DNA from: Robinsoniella sp.
Lineage (GTDB): Bacteria; Bacillota; Clostridia; Lachnospirales; Lachnospiraceae
DNA: 64,000 nucleotides
Assembly (NCBI GenBank): GCA_022788205.1
Contig: JALEVQ010000013.1
Span: forward strand, 18,490-82,489
Reading direction: 5' to 3'
Below the pieces are notes generated by a model, which was not told the origin of the DNA, searched no databases, and saw only the letters and a program-made list of their open reading frames with translations. A program made the translations under genes and the position numbers. This document shows, piece after piece, positions 1 through 8,414 of the stretch. How positions within the stretch are numbered: position 1 is the stretch's first letter; the number at the start of each line of letters is the position of its first letter.

Positions 1-31
1 AAGAAAAGCTTTTTTGCTTTTTTGATTTCAT

Positions 32-60
32 TTGACACTGCGAACAGATGAATCTATAAT
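32..60 (+). promoter_or_regulatory. SigA-type promoter of the cob operon
   Basis: A perfect TTGACA (32-37) and a perfect TATAAT (55-60) are separated by 17 bp, about 100 bp before cobT. The leader is too short for a cobalamin riboswitch and I see no B12-box-like element in it. The T-rich bases at 1-25 may be the tail of an upstream terminator. Confidence 0.8.
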
Positions 61-163
61 AAAACAAAAAGGGCTTTTCGACAAAGGAATCTTCCAATTG
101 CGCAGGTGATGAGAGAATTGTCCAAAAGGAGGAAAGCTCAAAGATACAAATGGAGGAAAAAAG

Positions 164-1213
164 ATGACATTAGAAGAGGCAGTCAGACAGATTGAAAAAC
201 CGGATGAAAAAGCGATGGAGCAGTGCAGACAAAGGTGGGACAGTATTGCAAAACCACTCCACAGTCTTGGAAAGCTGGAAGATTTTTTTGTGAAAATTGC
301 GGGAATGACAGGCACAAGCAAGATTGACCTTTCAAAGAAGGCATTAGTCGAGATGTGTGCAGATAACGGTGTAGTGGAGGAAGGAGTCACTCAGACAGGT
401 CAGGAAATCACAGCACTTGTGGTAGAAAATTTTTCAAAGACGCTGAGTACAGCCAGCGTGATGTGCAAAAAAGTGGGAGCAGACATCATCCCGATTGATA
501 TCGGTGTGGCGGTCGATACGAGCGGCTGGAACAGAAAAATTGCGTATGGGACAAAGAACATGACAAAAGAGCCGGCGATGACAAGGGAAGAGGCAGTGCG
601 TGCCCTGGAAGTTGGCATCGATCTGGTGGGAGAACTGAAGGAAAAAGGGTATCGAATTTTGGCGACCGGTGAGATGGGAATCGGAAACACGACGACGAGC
701 AGCGCAATGACCTCTGTTCTTCTCGATGTCGATGTGGAGAAGGTGACAGGAAGAGGAGCAGGGCTTTCCTCTGAGGGACTTTTGCGAAAGATTGACGCGA
801 TCAAGCGAGCAATCGCCCTGAATCAGCCAGATAGAGACGATCCGATTGATGTCTTGGCAAAAGTTGGCGGTTTGGATATCGCAGGTCTGGCAGGAATGTT
901 TCTGGGCGGCGGTGTCTACAAGATGCCGATTGTGATCGATGGATTTATCTCTGCAGTGGCAGCGCTGACAGCGATGAGAATTTGTCCGGAAGTTATTTCC
1001 TATATGATTCCATCGCACGTCTCAAAAGAGCCGGCAGGTCAGATGCTCCTTGAGGCACTGGGACTCGAAGCGCCGCTTCATTGTGATATGTGTCTCGGTG
1101 AGGGGACAGGTGCTGTGGCATTGTTCCCAATTCTTGACCTTGCGGATACTATCTACAATACGATGAGCACGTTCCACGACATTAAAATGGAAGAGTATAA
1201 GCCATTGTCATAA
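164..1213 (+). CDS. cobT: Nicotinate-nucleotide-dimethylbenzimidazole phosphoribosyltransferase CobT
   Basis: This cytoplasmic enzyme activates the lower-ligand base of cobalamin by moving phosphoribose from nicotinate mononucleotide onto dimethylbenzimidazole or a related base, giving an alpha-ribotide. The 349-residue protein has the normal family length. It carries the conserved MCADNGVVEEGVTQTG segment near residue 65, GEMGIGNTTTSSAM near 170, and the C-terminal LGEGTGA motif, whose Glu (about residue 313) is the catalytic base in the family. The ATG is preceded by GGAGG at 152-156. It is the first gene of a cobT-cobU-cobS-cobU2-cobC operon that makes the nucleotide loop of cobalamin. No corrin-ring genes are in view, so the cell may salvage cobinamide; that is inference. 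Confidence 0.95.
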   Translation: MTLEEAVRQIEKPDEKAMEQCRQRWDSIAKPLHSLGKLEDFFVKIAGMTGTSKIDLSKKALVEMCADNGVVEEGVTQTGQEITALVVENFSKTLSTASVMCKKVGADIIPIDIGVAVDTSGWNRKIAYGTKNMTKEPAMTREEAVRALEVGIDLVGELKEKGYRILATGEMGIGNTTTSSAMTSVLLDVDVEKVTGRGAGLSSEGLLRKIDAIKRAIALNQPDRDDPIDVLAKVGGLDIAGLAGMFLGGGVYKMPIVIDGFISAVAALTAMRICPEVISYMIPSHVSKEPAGQMLLEALGLEAPLHCDMCLGEGTGAVALFPILDLADTIYNTMSTFHDIKMEEYKPLS

Positions 1214-1223
1214 GGAGACGCAT

Positions 1224-1751
1224 ATGTTTATCGTGATTACAGGAGGAAGCGGCAGCGGAAAATCGGCGTTTGCGGAGGAGCAGATTTTAAGACTGTCCAG
1301 CGATCAGAGGATCTATATCGCAACGATGATGTGTTTTGACGAGGAGAGCAAAAGACGAATTGCGCGTCACAGACAGATGAGGAAAGAAAAACATTTTGAG
1401 ACAATCGAGTGCTACACGGGTCTTGAGAAGCTGCAGCTTCCTGAAGGAGCGACGGTTTTGTTGGAATGTATGTCGAACCTGACTGCAAATGAAATGTATG
1501 ATCCTTCCGGCGCGGGGGAGCAGACAGTGGAGAGGATTCTGGAGGGAGTCTGTCATCTGAGAGATACGGCAAAGCATGTCTGTGTCGTGACGAATGAGGT
1601 GTTTTCAGACGGACAGATGTATGATCCAGACACCATGCGATATCTCGCATATCTGGGAAAAATCAACTGCGAGATGGCAAAGATTGCCGATGAAGTATAT
1701 GAGGTTGTCTATGGCATTGCGCTCAGAAAAAAGGGAGGAGAGAAGTTATGA
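1224..1751 (+). CDS. cobU: CobU: adenosylcobinamide kinase/guanylyltransferase, variant lacking the GIVP loop
   Basis: CobU phosphorylates adenosylcobinamide and then transfers GMP to it, making AdoCbi-GDP for CobS. The 175-residue protein has an intact P-loop (GGSGSGKS, residues 7-14), the YIAT strand, the RIARHRQMR segment holding the histidine that carries GMP in the family, and LLECMSNL. After VVTNEV, however, the family's GMGIVP loop is replaced by FSDGQMYDP. The gene starts 10 bp after cobT and overlaps cobS by ATGA (stop 1749-1751, next start 1748), so the two are probably translationally coupled. A second, shorter CobU-like gene follows cobS. Family identity is clear; full bifunctionality is not proven. 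Confidence 0.9.
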   Translation: MFIVITGGSGSGKSAFAEEQILRLSSDQRIYIATMMCFDEESKRRIARHRQMRKEKHFETIECYTGLEKLQLPEGATVLLECMSNLTANEMYDPSGAGEQTVERILEGVCHLRDTAKHVCVVTNEVFSDGQMYDPDTMRYLAYLGKINCEMAKIADEVYEVVYGIALRKKGGEKL

Positions 1752-2515
1752 GACGCATGATTCAGAGCTGTATCATTGCCTTTGCGATGTATTCCAAAAT
1801 CCCGATGCCTAAGACACAGTGGGAGAAGGAAAACATGAAATATGCTTTTTGCTTCCTGCCTCTGGTGGGTGCGGTGATCGGAGCATTGACGTATCTGTTT
1901 GGACGATATGGAGGAAAGATCGCCGGAGACGGAATTTTTCACACGATTCTTCTGATGATGATTCCGATTTTTGTGACAGGGGGGATTCATGTGGACGGAC
2001 TTTTGGACACCGCTGATGCCTTGAATTCCTACAAACCAAAAGAAGAAAAATTAAAAATTTTGAAAGATTCCCATGCGGGAGCGTTTGCGATCATTGTGGG
2101 AATCTGTTATTTCTTTATACAATTTGGCGCATATTCAGAACTGACACAGGAAATGCTTCCGGTTTTATCGTGCAGTTTTATCTTGTCGAGAGCACTGAGC
2201 GCGCTTGCGGTAGTCAGCTTCCGTATGGCGAAAAATACAGGGCTTGCGGCGACTTTTGCCGAGATGGCGGTCAAAAAGAGAGTGCAGATCGTGATGATTT
2301 GCTATATTGTTCTCTGCTCTGTGGCGATGATTGCGCTGCAGCCTGTCTATGGGATCTGTACGGTGTGTGCGGCTGTGCTGGAGTTTTTCTATTACCGCCA
2401 TATGGCATACAAACAGTTCGGGGGAGTAACAGGGGATTTAGCTGGATTTTATCTCCAGACGTCAGAGCTTTTGATGGTCGTTGTCATGGTTTTTGCGAGT
2501 TATCTTATAGGATAA
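1748..2515 (+). CDS. cobS: Cobalamin synthase CobS (adenosylcobinamide-GDP ribazoletransferase)
   Basis: CobS is the integral membrane enzyme that joins AdoCbi-GDP to the alpha-ribotide made by CobT, giving cobalamin 5'-phosphate. The 255-residue protein has several hydrophobic helices and the family signature around residues 30-100: PLVGAVIGALTYLFGRYGG, then HVDGLLDTADALNSY with acidic residues expected to bind metal, and KILKDSHAGAFA. The start overlaps the cobU stop as ATGA. About 120 bp with no visible gene separates it from the next CobU-like gene. Confidence 0.94.
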   Translation: MRRMIQSCIIAFAMYSKIPMPKTQWEKENMKYAFCFLPLVGAVIGALTYLFGRYGGKIAGDGIFHTILLMMIPIFVTGGIHVDGLLDTADALNSYKPKEEKLKILKDSHAGAFAIIVGICYFFIQFGAYSELTQEMLPVLSCSFILSRALSALAVVSFRMAKNTGLAATFAEMAVKKRVQIVMICYIVLCSVAMIALQPVYGICTVCAAVLEFFYYRHMAYKQFGGVTGDLAGFYLQTSELLMVVVMVFASYLIG

Positions 2516-2635
2516 GATGGTCATGCGGCGGAAAGCGTCAGAGATAGAGAAGAGCAGGCTTTCATGAGTAGACAAGAGACGGAGAATAATATAAATATTA
2601 AGAGAGAATAAAGATAGAAAAGGAGCACAGAACGT

Positions 2636-3022
2636 ATGATTTTGGTGACGGGCGGGGCATTTGAGGGGAAAAAAGAATACGTGGCATCCAGGTTTCAGAT
2701 TGCGGCGGAGGAGATGGCAGACGGAGAACATTGCAGCTGGCAGGAGATTGCTTCCTGCCGATGTCTATATCATTTTCATCTGCTTGTCCGAAGGATGATG
2801 CAAAACGGGGAGGATCCTTTTGATCTCTGCGATCTTTTGATGGAGGAGAATCCGAATGTGATCATTGTGACAAATGAGCTGGGATATGGGATTGTGCCGA
2901 TGGAGCGGTTTGACAGGGAATACCGCGAAAAATGCGGACGTATCTGCTGTGAGCTGGCAAAAGAGGCAAACGAAGTACACCGTGTGGTCTGTGGAATTGG
3001 AGAGGTGATCAAACATGCGTGA
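2636..3022 (+). CDS. Short CobU-like protein with degenerate P-loop
   Basis: The 128-residue protein is CobU-like at both ends but about 50 residues shorter than typical CobU. Its N-terminus MILVTGGAFEGKKEY aligns with the CobU P-loop, but Lys replaces the Ser/Thr after GK. The middle portion with the GMP-accepting histidine is missing. The C-terminal half keeps the family loop IVTNELGYGIVPMERFDREY and the ending EVHRVVCGIGEVIK. It therefore has the loop that the first CobU lacks, and lacks the parts the first CobU has. It overlaps the following phosphatase gene by 8 bp. It may be a partner subunit, a regulator or a decaying paralogue; I cannot tell which. Confidence 0.75.
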   Translation: MILVTGGAFEGKKEYVASRFQIAAEEMADGEHCSWQEIASCRCLYHFHLLVRRMMQNGEDPFDLCDLLMEENPNVIIVTNELGYGIVPMERFDREYREKCGRICCELAKEANEVHRVVCGIGEVIKHA

Positions 3023-3599
3023 TATCTTTTTGATCCGCCATTCCATCACGGAGGGCAATTTAAAAAACAGATATATTGGTACGACGGATGAGGCGCTGTG
3101 CCCTGAAGGGATCCTACTTCTTGAGAAGATCAAAGAGCAGGGGATGAAAGAAGAGATAGAACATGTCTATGTAAGTCCTCTTAAGAGATGCCTTGAGACG
3201 GCACAGATTCTGTATCCAGATATCCCCAGAACAATTGTGCAGGGGCTGCGAGAATGCGACTTTGGCATGTTTGAGAATAAGAACTATCAAGAGCTGGAGG
3301 GAAGCCCTGAGTATCAGGCATGGATTGACAGCAACGGTACTTTGCCGTTTCCAGGAGGAGAAGATCCAGCAGCATTTCGAAAAAGAAGTGTGGAAGCATT
3401 TCAGGAGACGCTGAGAAGTGCGAAAGAAAAAAAGCTTGCCTTTGTTATCCATGGAGGAACAATTATGAGCATCATGGAAGCGCTGATACAGCCGAAAAAA
3501 AATTTTTATGAGTACCATGTCAAGAATGGACAAGGCTATTATCTCAGAGAAGAAGACGGAACATTTTTGTTGTGTGAAAAATCGAACATTTGGTTGTAA
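3015..3599 (+). CDS. Histidine phosphatase family protein, probable alpha-ribazole phosphatase (CobC-like)
   Basis: This is a 194-residue phosphoglycerate-mutase-fold phosphatase. The N-terminal phosphohistidine motif reads LIRHSITEGN, with RHS where most members have RHG. YVSPLKRCLETA follows near residue 52, LRECDFGMFENKNY near 80 (acid/base Glu), and FVIHGGTIMSIM near 145 supplies the second catalytic His. Its place at the end of the cob operon suggests it removes the phosphate from cobalamin-5'-phosphate or alpha-ribazole phosphate. The start overlaps the preceding gene by 8 bp. Confidence 0.82.
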   Translation: MRDIFLIRHSITEGNLKNRYIGTTDEALCPEGILLLEKIKEQGMKEEIEHVYVSPLKRCLETAQILYPDIPRTIVQGLRECDFGMFENKNYQELEGSPEYQAWIDSNGTLPFPGGEDPAAFRKRSVEAFQETLRSAKEKKLAFVIHGGTIMSIMEALIQPKKNFYEYHVKNGQGYYLREEDGTFLLCEKSNIWL

Positions 3600-3622
3600 A
3601 AATGAGATCCTTGTGATATGAT
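3594..3622 (+). promoter_or_regulatory. Promoter of ruvAB
   Basis: TTGTAA (3594-3599) and TATGAT (3617-3622) are separated by 17 bp, and an upstream TG (3614-3615) makes an extended -10 element. It overlaps the end of the cobC-like gene and lies 60 bp before the ruvA start. Confidence 0.6.
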
Positions 3623-3682
3623 AAAAAAGAAGCGGCGAATATGCTGCGAATAGAAGAACTTGGAAATTCCTTGGAGGGAAAG

Positions 3683-4300
3683 ATGATATCATATTTAACA
3701 GGAAAAGTTTCCGCTGTGAGCGAAACATTTGTGATTTTGGAAGTAAACCAGATTGGCTATCAGGTCTTTTTAAACTCGAGAGATCTCGCAAATCTTCCGC
3801 GGGAGGGGGAAAACTGTAAGGTGTTTACTCATCTGTATTTGAAAGAAGACCTGATACAGCTTTATGGTTTTTTGGATCAAGATGATCTGGGATTCTTCCA
3901 GAGGCTGATCAATGTCAATGGGATAGGTCCCAAGGCAACCATGGGGATTTTGTCGATGCTTTCGGCGGATGATCTGCGCTTTGCGATTCTCTCGGACGAC
4001 GTCAAGACCATCACAAAGGTACCGGGTATTGGCACGAAGACGGCGCAGAGGTTGATTCTGGACTTGAAGGACAAGATCTCTCTGGAAGAAACGTTTGAGA
4101 GAAAGTTGTCAAAAGAGACAGAGAAAAAGCAGAGAGGGCAGAAGAATCAAGAGGCTGTCGATGAGGCAGTTTTGGCGCTCACGGCACTTGGATATTCCAA
4201 CTCTGAGGCTCTGCGCGCTGTGAGAGGGCTTGAGATCAGAGAAGACTGGAAGGCGGAGGACGTCATCCGGGAAGCTCTGAAAGCGATGGCGTTTGTGTAA
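3683..4300 (+). CDS. ruvA: Holliday junction branch migration protein RuvA
   Basis: RuvA binds four-way DNA junctions and loads the RuvB motor during recombinational repair. The start at 3683 gives MISYLTGKV, the usual RuvA N-terminus, with GGAGGG at 3673-3678; an upstream in-frame ATG at 3641 adds 14 residues not seen in the family and is rejected. The 205-residue protein has an OB-fold N-terminal domain, helix-hairpin-helix segments (NVNGIGPKATMGILS and KVPGIGTKTAQRLILDLKDK), a charged linker, and a C-terminal UBA-like domain beginning about residue 155 that contacts RuvB. ruvB follows 24 bp downstream. No ruvC is present; the RecU gene at 37.0 kb is the likely junction resolvase. Confidence 0.96.
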   Translation: MISYLTGKVSAVSETFVILEVNQIGYQVFLNSRDLANLPREGENCKVFTHLYLKEDLIQLYGFLDQDDLGFFQRLINVNGIGPKATMGILSMLSADDLRFAILSDDVKTITKVPGIGTKTAQRLILDLKDKISLEETFERKLSKETEKKQRGQKNQEAVDEAVLALTALGYSNSEALRAVRGLEIREDWKAEDVIREALKAMAFV

Positions 4301-4324
4301 AAAAATTCCAAGACGGAGAGAAAG

Positions 4325-5332
4325 ATGAAAAAGAGAATTATTACAACAGATGTGCTGGAAGATGACAAGCGGACGGATCTCACACTCAGACCGCAGTCTC
4401 TTGATCAGTATATTGGTCAGGAAAAGATCAAAGAAAATTTAAAAGTCTATATCCAGGCGGCAAAGGAGAGGCATGACGCACTTGACCATGTACTTTTTTA
4501 CGGTCCTCCGGGACTGGGCAAGACGACGCTTGCGGGGATTATCGCGAATGAGATGGGCGTGAACTTAAAGATCACCTCCGGTCCTGCGATTGAGAAACCG
4601 GGGGAGATGGCCGCGATCTTAAACAATCTGCAGGAAGGAGATCTTTTGTTTGTCGATGAGATTCACCGTCTCAACAGGCAGGTAGAGGAAGTGCTCTACC
4701 CGGCGATGGAAGACTTTGCGATCGATATCGTGATTGGCAAGGGTGCTTCCGCCCGGTCAATACGTCTCAATCTTCCGAAATTTACATTGGTGGGAGCGAC
4801 AACGCGTGCTGGCATGCTGACAGCTCCTCTGAGAGACCGTTTTGGCGTGGTGCATCATTTAGAGTTCTACACGGTGGAAGAGTTAGTGACGATTGTAAAG
4901 CGCTCGGCAGAAGTCCTTGGCGTTGAGATTGACGAGGATGGCGCCTACGAGCTGGCGAGAAGATCGAGAGGGACACCGCGTCTTGCGAATCGTCTGCTAA
5001 AACGGGTCCGGGATTTTGCACAGATTAAATATGATGGAAAAATCACACAGGAAGCGGCAAACTATGCACTTGATCTGCTCGAGGTGGACCAGTATGGACT
5101 TGATATGATTGACCGTCTGATTCTCACAACGATGATTGAGAAATTCGGCGGTAAGCCGGTCGGTCTTGACACGCTGGCGGCGGCGATCGGGGAGGATGCA
5201 GGGACGATCGAGGAGGTATATGAACCGTATCTGATCAAAAACGGCTTCTTAAATCGGACGCCGAGAGGGCGCGTGGCGACGGAACTTGCCTATCATCATC
5301 TGGGACTGGAAGCGCTGTTGGAGCAACCCTAA
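4325..5332 (+). CDS. ruvB: Holliday junction DNA helicase RuvB
   Basis: RuvB is the hexameric AAA+ motor for branch migration. The 335-residue protein has Walker [10 protein letters not shown] near residue 60, Walker [11 protein letters not shown] near 108, sensor-1 GATTRAGML near 157 with the arginine finger region DRFG after it, and a C-terminal winged-helix domain ending in [13 protein letters not shown]. The length and all motifs are normal. It forms an operon with ruvA. Confidence 0.97.
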   Translation: MKKRIITTDVLEDDKRTDLTLRPQSLDQYIGQEKIKENLKVYIQAAKERHDALDHVLFYGPPGLGKTTLAGIIANEMGVNLKITSGPAIEKPGEMAAILNNLQEGDLLFVDEIHRLNRQVEEVLYPAMEDFAIDIVIGKGASARSIRLNLPKFTLVGATTRAGMLTAPLRDRFGVVHHLEFYTVEELVTIVKRSAEVLGVEIDEDGAYELARRSRGTPRLANRLLKRVRDFAQIKYDGKITQEAANYALDLLEVDQYGLDMIDRLILTTMIEKFGGKPVGLDTLAAAIGEDAGTIEEVYEPYLIKNGFLNRTPRGRVATELAYHHLGLEALLEQP

Positions 5333-5374
5333 AAAAGAAACGTCTGTATCGTTCAGAATAAGTGAAAAATAAGG

Positions 5375-5402
5375 TTGTAATTCCTGTAAATTTGTTTATA
5401 AT
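5375..5402 (+). promoter_or_regulatory. Promoter upstream of zapA
   Basis: TTGTAA (5375-5380) and TATAAT (5397-5402) have a 16-bp spacer, in the 171-bp gap between ruvB and zapA. The leader after it contains a small GGCGA/TCGCC inverted repeat near 5433-5457 of unknown role. Confidence 0.55.
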
Positions 5403-5503
5403 AAAAGTAACTTATCATCATTTTTGTACCCAGGCGAGAGATGCGAGGTATTTCGCCCGAGTGCATGGATAAGCGATGGAACAATAAGGGGAAAGGAGCA
5501 ACT

Positions 5504-5932
5504 ATGTCATCAAAAAATAAAACACAGGTGCTGCTTGGCGGTAAAATATACACATTAAGCGGTTATGAGAGTGAAGAATATCTGCAGAAAGTAGCTACAT
5601 ATATCAACAACAAGATTTCTGAGCTGAAGAAGATGGAAGGATTTAACCATCTCTCATCGGATACGAAGAGTATTTTGATTGACTTGAATGTGGCGGATGA
5701 TTATTTTAAGGCGAAAAAGCAGGCAGACAATATAGAAGAAGAGCTGGGATTAAAAGAAAAAGAATTATACGAGCTGAAGCATGAATTGATCAATGTGCAG
5801 ATCAAGCTGGAGACAGCGGAAAAATCGCTCTCCACACTTCAGCTGGAATCGACAGAGCAGCAGAAACGGATTGTAAAGCTGGAGACAGAGCTGCAGGATT
5901 TGAGAAAAATAGAGAAAGAGGGGGCTGTCTAG
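5504..5932 (+). CDS. zapA: Cell division protein ZapA
   Basis: ZapA cross-links FtsZ filaments at the division ring. The start at 5504 follows AAAGGAG; an in-frame start at 5441 would add 21 residues unlike the family. The 142-residue protein has the ZapA globular domain (LLGGKIYTLSGYESEEYLQK, residues 11-30, then DLNVADDYFKAKKQ near 68), followed by a long coiled coil rich in Glu, Lys and Leu to the C-terminus. It is longer than E. coli ZapA because of this coiled coil, which is common in Clostridia. U32 peptidase and FtsW/PBP genes follow. Confidence 0.85.
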   Translation: MSSKNKTQVLLGGKIYTLSGYESEEYLQKVATYINNKISELKKMEGFNHLSSDTKSILIDLNVADDYFKAKKQADNIEEELGLKEKELYELKHELINVQIKLETAEKSLSTLQLESTEQQKRIVKLETELQDLRKIEKEGAV

Positions 5933-5987
5933 AAGAGACGGCCCTTTTCACCTTGCAGAGAAAAAAGCAGGCGGAAAGGAAAAATAA

Positions 5988-8402
5988 GTGAAAAGAAAAG
6001 CAGAATTATTGGCACCGGCAGGATCTATGGAAAGTTTAAAGGCGGCAGTACATGCTGGTGCAGATGCCGTCTATATGGGCGGAACGCGCTTTGGTGCCCG
6101 AGCATATGCAGATAACCCGGATCAAGAACATTTCAAAGAGGCAATCGATTACTGCCATCTTCACGGTCGAGCACTGTACATGACAGTCAATACGCTTTTG
6201 AAAGAGCAGGAGATTGAGGGGGAACTGTATGAATATCTTGCGCCTCTCTATGAGCACGGATTGGACGCTGTGATTGTGCAGGACTTCGGAGTGCTTTCCT
6301 TTTTGAGAGAGCAGTTTCCGGATCTGCCAATTCATGCCAGTACCCAGATGACCGTGACAGGATCACAGGGTGCTTTCTTTTTGAAAGAACAAGGCGTGAC
6401 TAGAGTGGTGACAGCGAGAGAGCTGTCTCTAAAAGAAATCCGTGACATCTATGAGAAGACAGGGATGGAGATCGAGAGTTTTGTCCATGGAGCACTTTGT
6501 TACTGTTATTCAGGACAGTGCCTTTTCAGCAGCCTCATCGGCGGCAGAAGCGGAAACAGAGGACGATGCGCACAGCCTTGCAGACTGCCGTATGATCTGT
6601 ATGAAGGTGAGATGCGCCGAAATGGTTCGGGAGATTTGTACCTGTTAAGCCCAAAGGATATGTGCACATTGGATCTGTTACCTGAAATTTTAGACAGCGG
6701 CGTCTATTCCCTGAAGATTGAGGGACGTATGAAACGACCGGAATATACCGCAGGTGTTGTGCGTATCTATCGAAAGTATCTGGATCAGTGCCTTGAGATG
6801 GATAAGACTTCTAAGGAAAAGTACCGTGTGGAGGAAAAGGATAGAAAAGAGTTGATGGATCTCTATAACCGCGGCGGATTTAACGAAGGGTATTACAAGA
6901 CGCGAAACGGAAAAAAGATGATGTCCTTAAAAAGACCAAATCACTACGGTATCGCAGCGGCGAAGGTCGTGGAGACAAAAAGAGATATGATACAGCTTCA
7001 GGCACTGGAGCATGTGGCACCGGGAGATATTCTGGAATCCTTTGCCGCATCTGATCCGAAAAAAACGGAAGTGACACTCGGACAGGAGAGAAAACGGGGA
7101 GAGCGCTTTTCCGTGAAAATGCCAGTCTCGGCACAGGTTCAGAAAGGATGGACTTTCAACAGAACAAAAAATAAACAGCTTTTGGATGAACTCTGCGAGA
7201 CATATGTGTGCGGCAATTACCAAGAAAAAATTAATGGAAGATTAAAGATTTTAAAAAATGAACCTGTTATACTGGAATTGACGATGGGAAGTCGAAAAGT
7301 TTCTGTCAAGAGTGATCCCCCGCTCGAGGCGCAAAAACAGCCTCTGACGCAGGAGAAGGTCAGAAAACAGTTGGAAAAAACAGGAAACACAAGTTTCTGT
7401 TTCAATAAGCTTGAGATCGATCTGGAGGAGGGTGTGTTTTTGCCAGTACAGTCTTTAAATGAGCTGCGAAGAGAAGGACTGGAAACATTAACAGAGAACG
7501 TGCTCTCACCTTATCGCAGGGAATTAAGAGTCTGTACTGCACAGCAGCAGGATCGATCGGAAAAAGAGCTGGAAGGGGAGATTCTGCTTTTTGTAGAACT
7601 GCAAAGTTTGGAGCCTTTAAAAGAATTGATGGAAGTAAAGGAAATCGGAGGATTGTACCTCGACGCTGCGGCGTGGAAAAATTTTGCGGATTCACAAGAG
7701 ATGAGAGAGGTGGCACAAAATTGTCACACGGAAGGAAAGGAATGCTTTTATGCGATGCCGCGCATTTTTCGCATGGACACCAGGGAACAGTATGAGATGG
7801 TCTGGGATGAGATTGAAAGAGCAGGCTTCGACGGTATTTTAATCCGCAGTCTGGAAGAATATCAATTCTTGAGAGAAAAGGGATATGGAGGAAAAATCAT
7901 CGCGGATCATAACCTGTATAGTTATAACAGAAGAGCAAAAAATTTTCTGAAGAATCAGGGGGTGGAGCGCGAGACGGTTCCTTTTGAGTTGAACAGCAGA
8001 GAACTGTCAAAGAGAGGATGTCAAGGAAGCGAGATGATCCTTTACGGGCGAATCCCTCTTATGGTCTCGGCACAGTGTCTCAAAAAAACTGTGAAAGGAT
8101 GCAGTAAAAAAATGGAATGGCTTTCCCTGAGAGACAGAAAGAAAAAGCGCTTCCCTGTTCAGACGGTGTGCAGATTCTGTTATAACGTCATTTATAATGA
8201 AGTGCCTTTGTCTCTGATTGGAGAGTGGAAAGAGATTCGAAGCCTGTCACCATCTGTTGTGCGGCTGTGTTTTACGACAGAGAAAAAAGAGGAGATCTTG
8301 CAGGTGACAAAAGAGTTTGCAGCTGAGATCTTCCATGACGGATGGATGGGGGAGAAGGAGCGGGAATTCACAAGAGGGCATTTCAAACGAGGAGTAGAGT
8401 AA
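5988..8402 (+). CDS. Peptidase U32 family protein with C-terminal DUF3656 region
   Basis: This 804-residue protein belongs to the U32 family, whose better-studied members (RlhA, TrhP) are tied to RNA hydroxylation rather than proteolysis. The N-terminus ELLAPAGSMESLKAAVHAGA and DAVYMGGTRFGARAYA are hallmark U32 sequences. HASTQMTV lies near residue 115, and the Cys-rich segment FVHGALCYCYSGQCLFSS plus RCAQPCRLPYDL (about 165-205) can ligate an iron-sulfur cluster. IEGRMKRPEYTAGV follows. The C-terminal half matches the long DUF3656-type architecture and ends with another Cys pair (CRFCYN). The gene starts with GTG at 5988 behind GGAAAGGA. Its substrate is unknown. Confidence 0.88.
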   Translation: MKRKAELLAPAGSMESLKAAVHAGADAVYMGGTRFGARAYADNPDQEHFKEAIDYCHLHGRALYMTVNTLLKEQEIEGELYEYLAPLYEHGLDAVIVQDFGVLSFLREQFPDLPIHASTQMTVTGSQGAFFLKEQGVTRVVTARELSLKEIRDIYEKTGMEIESFVHGALCYCYSGQCLFSSLIGGRSGNRGRCAQPCRLPYDLYEGEMRRNGSGDLYLLSPKDMCTLDLLPEILDSGVYSLKIEGRMKRPEYTAGVVRIYRKYLDQCLEMDKTSKEKYRVEEKDRKELMDLYNRGGFNEGYYKTRNGKKMMSLKRPNHYGIAAAKVVETKRDMIQLQALEHVAPGDILESFAASDPKKTEVTLGQERKRGERFSVKMPVSAQVQKGWTFNRTKNKQLLDELCETYVCGNYQEKINGRLKILKNEPVILELTMGSRKVSVKSDPPLEAQKQPLTQEKVRKQLEKTGNTSFCFNKLEIDLEEGVFLPVQSLNELRREGLETLTENVLSPYRRELRVCTAQQQDRSEKELEGEILLFVELQSLEPLKELMEVKEIGGLYLDAAAWKNFADSQEMREVAQNCHTEGKECFYAMPRIFRMDTREQYEMVWDEIERAGFDGILIRSLEEYQFLREKGYGGKIIADHNLYSYNRRAKNFLKNQGVERETVPFELNSRELSKRGCQGSEMILYGRIPLMVSAQCLKKTVKGCSKKMEWLSLRDRKKKRFPVQTVCRFCYNVIYNEVPLSLIGEWKEIRSLSPSVVRLCFTTEKKEEILQVTKEFAAEIFHDGWMGEKEREFTRGHFKRGVE

Positions 8403-8414
8403 GTAGGTGAAAAT

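Noticed and set aside
61..163. Cobalamin riboswitch before cobT
   Set aside because: The leader is only about 100 bases and lacks a B12-box-like core.
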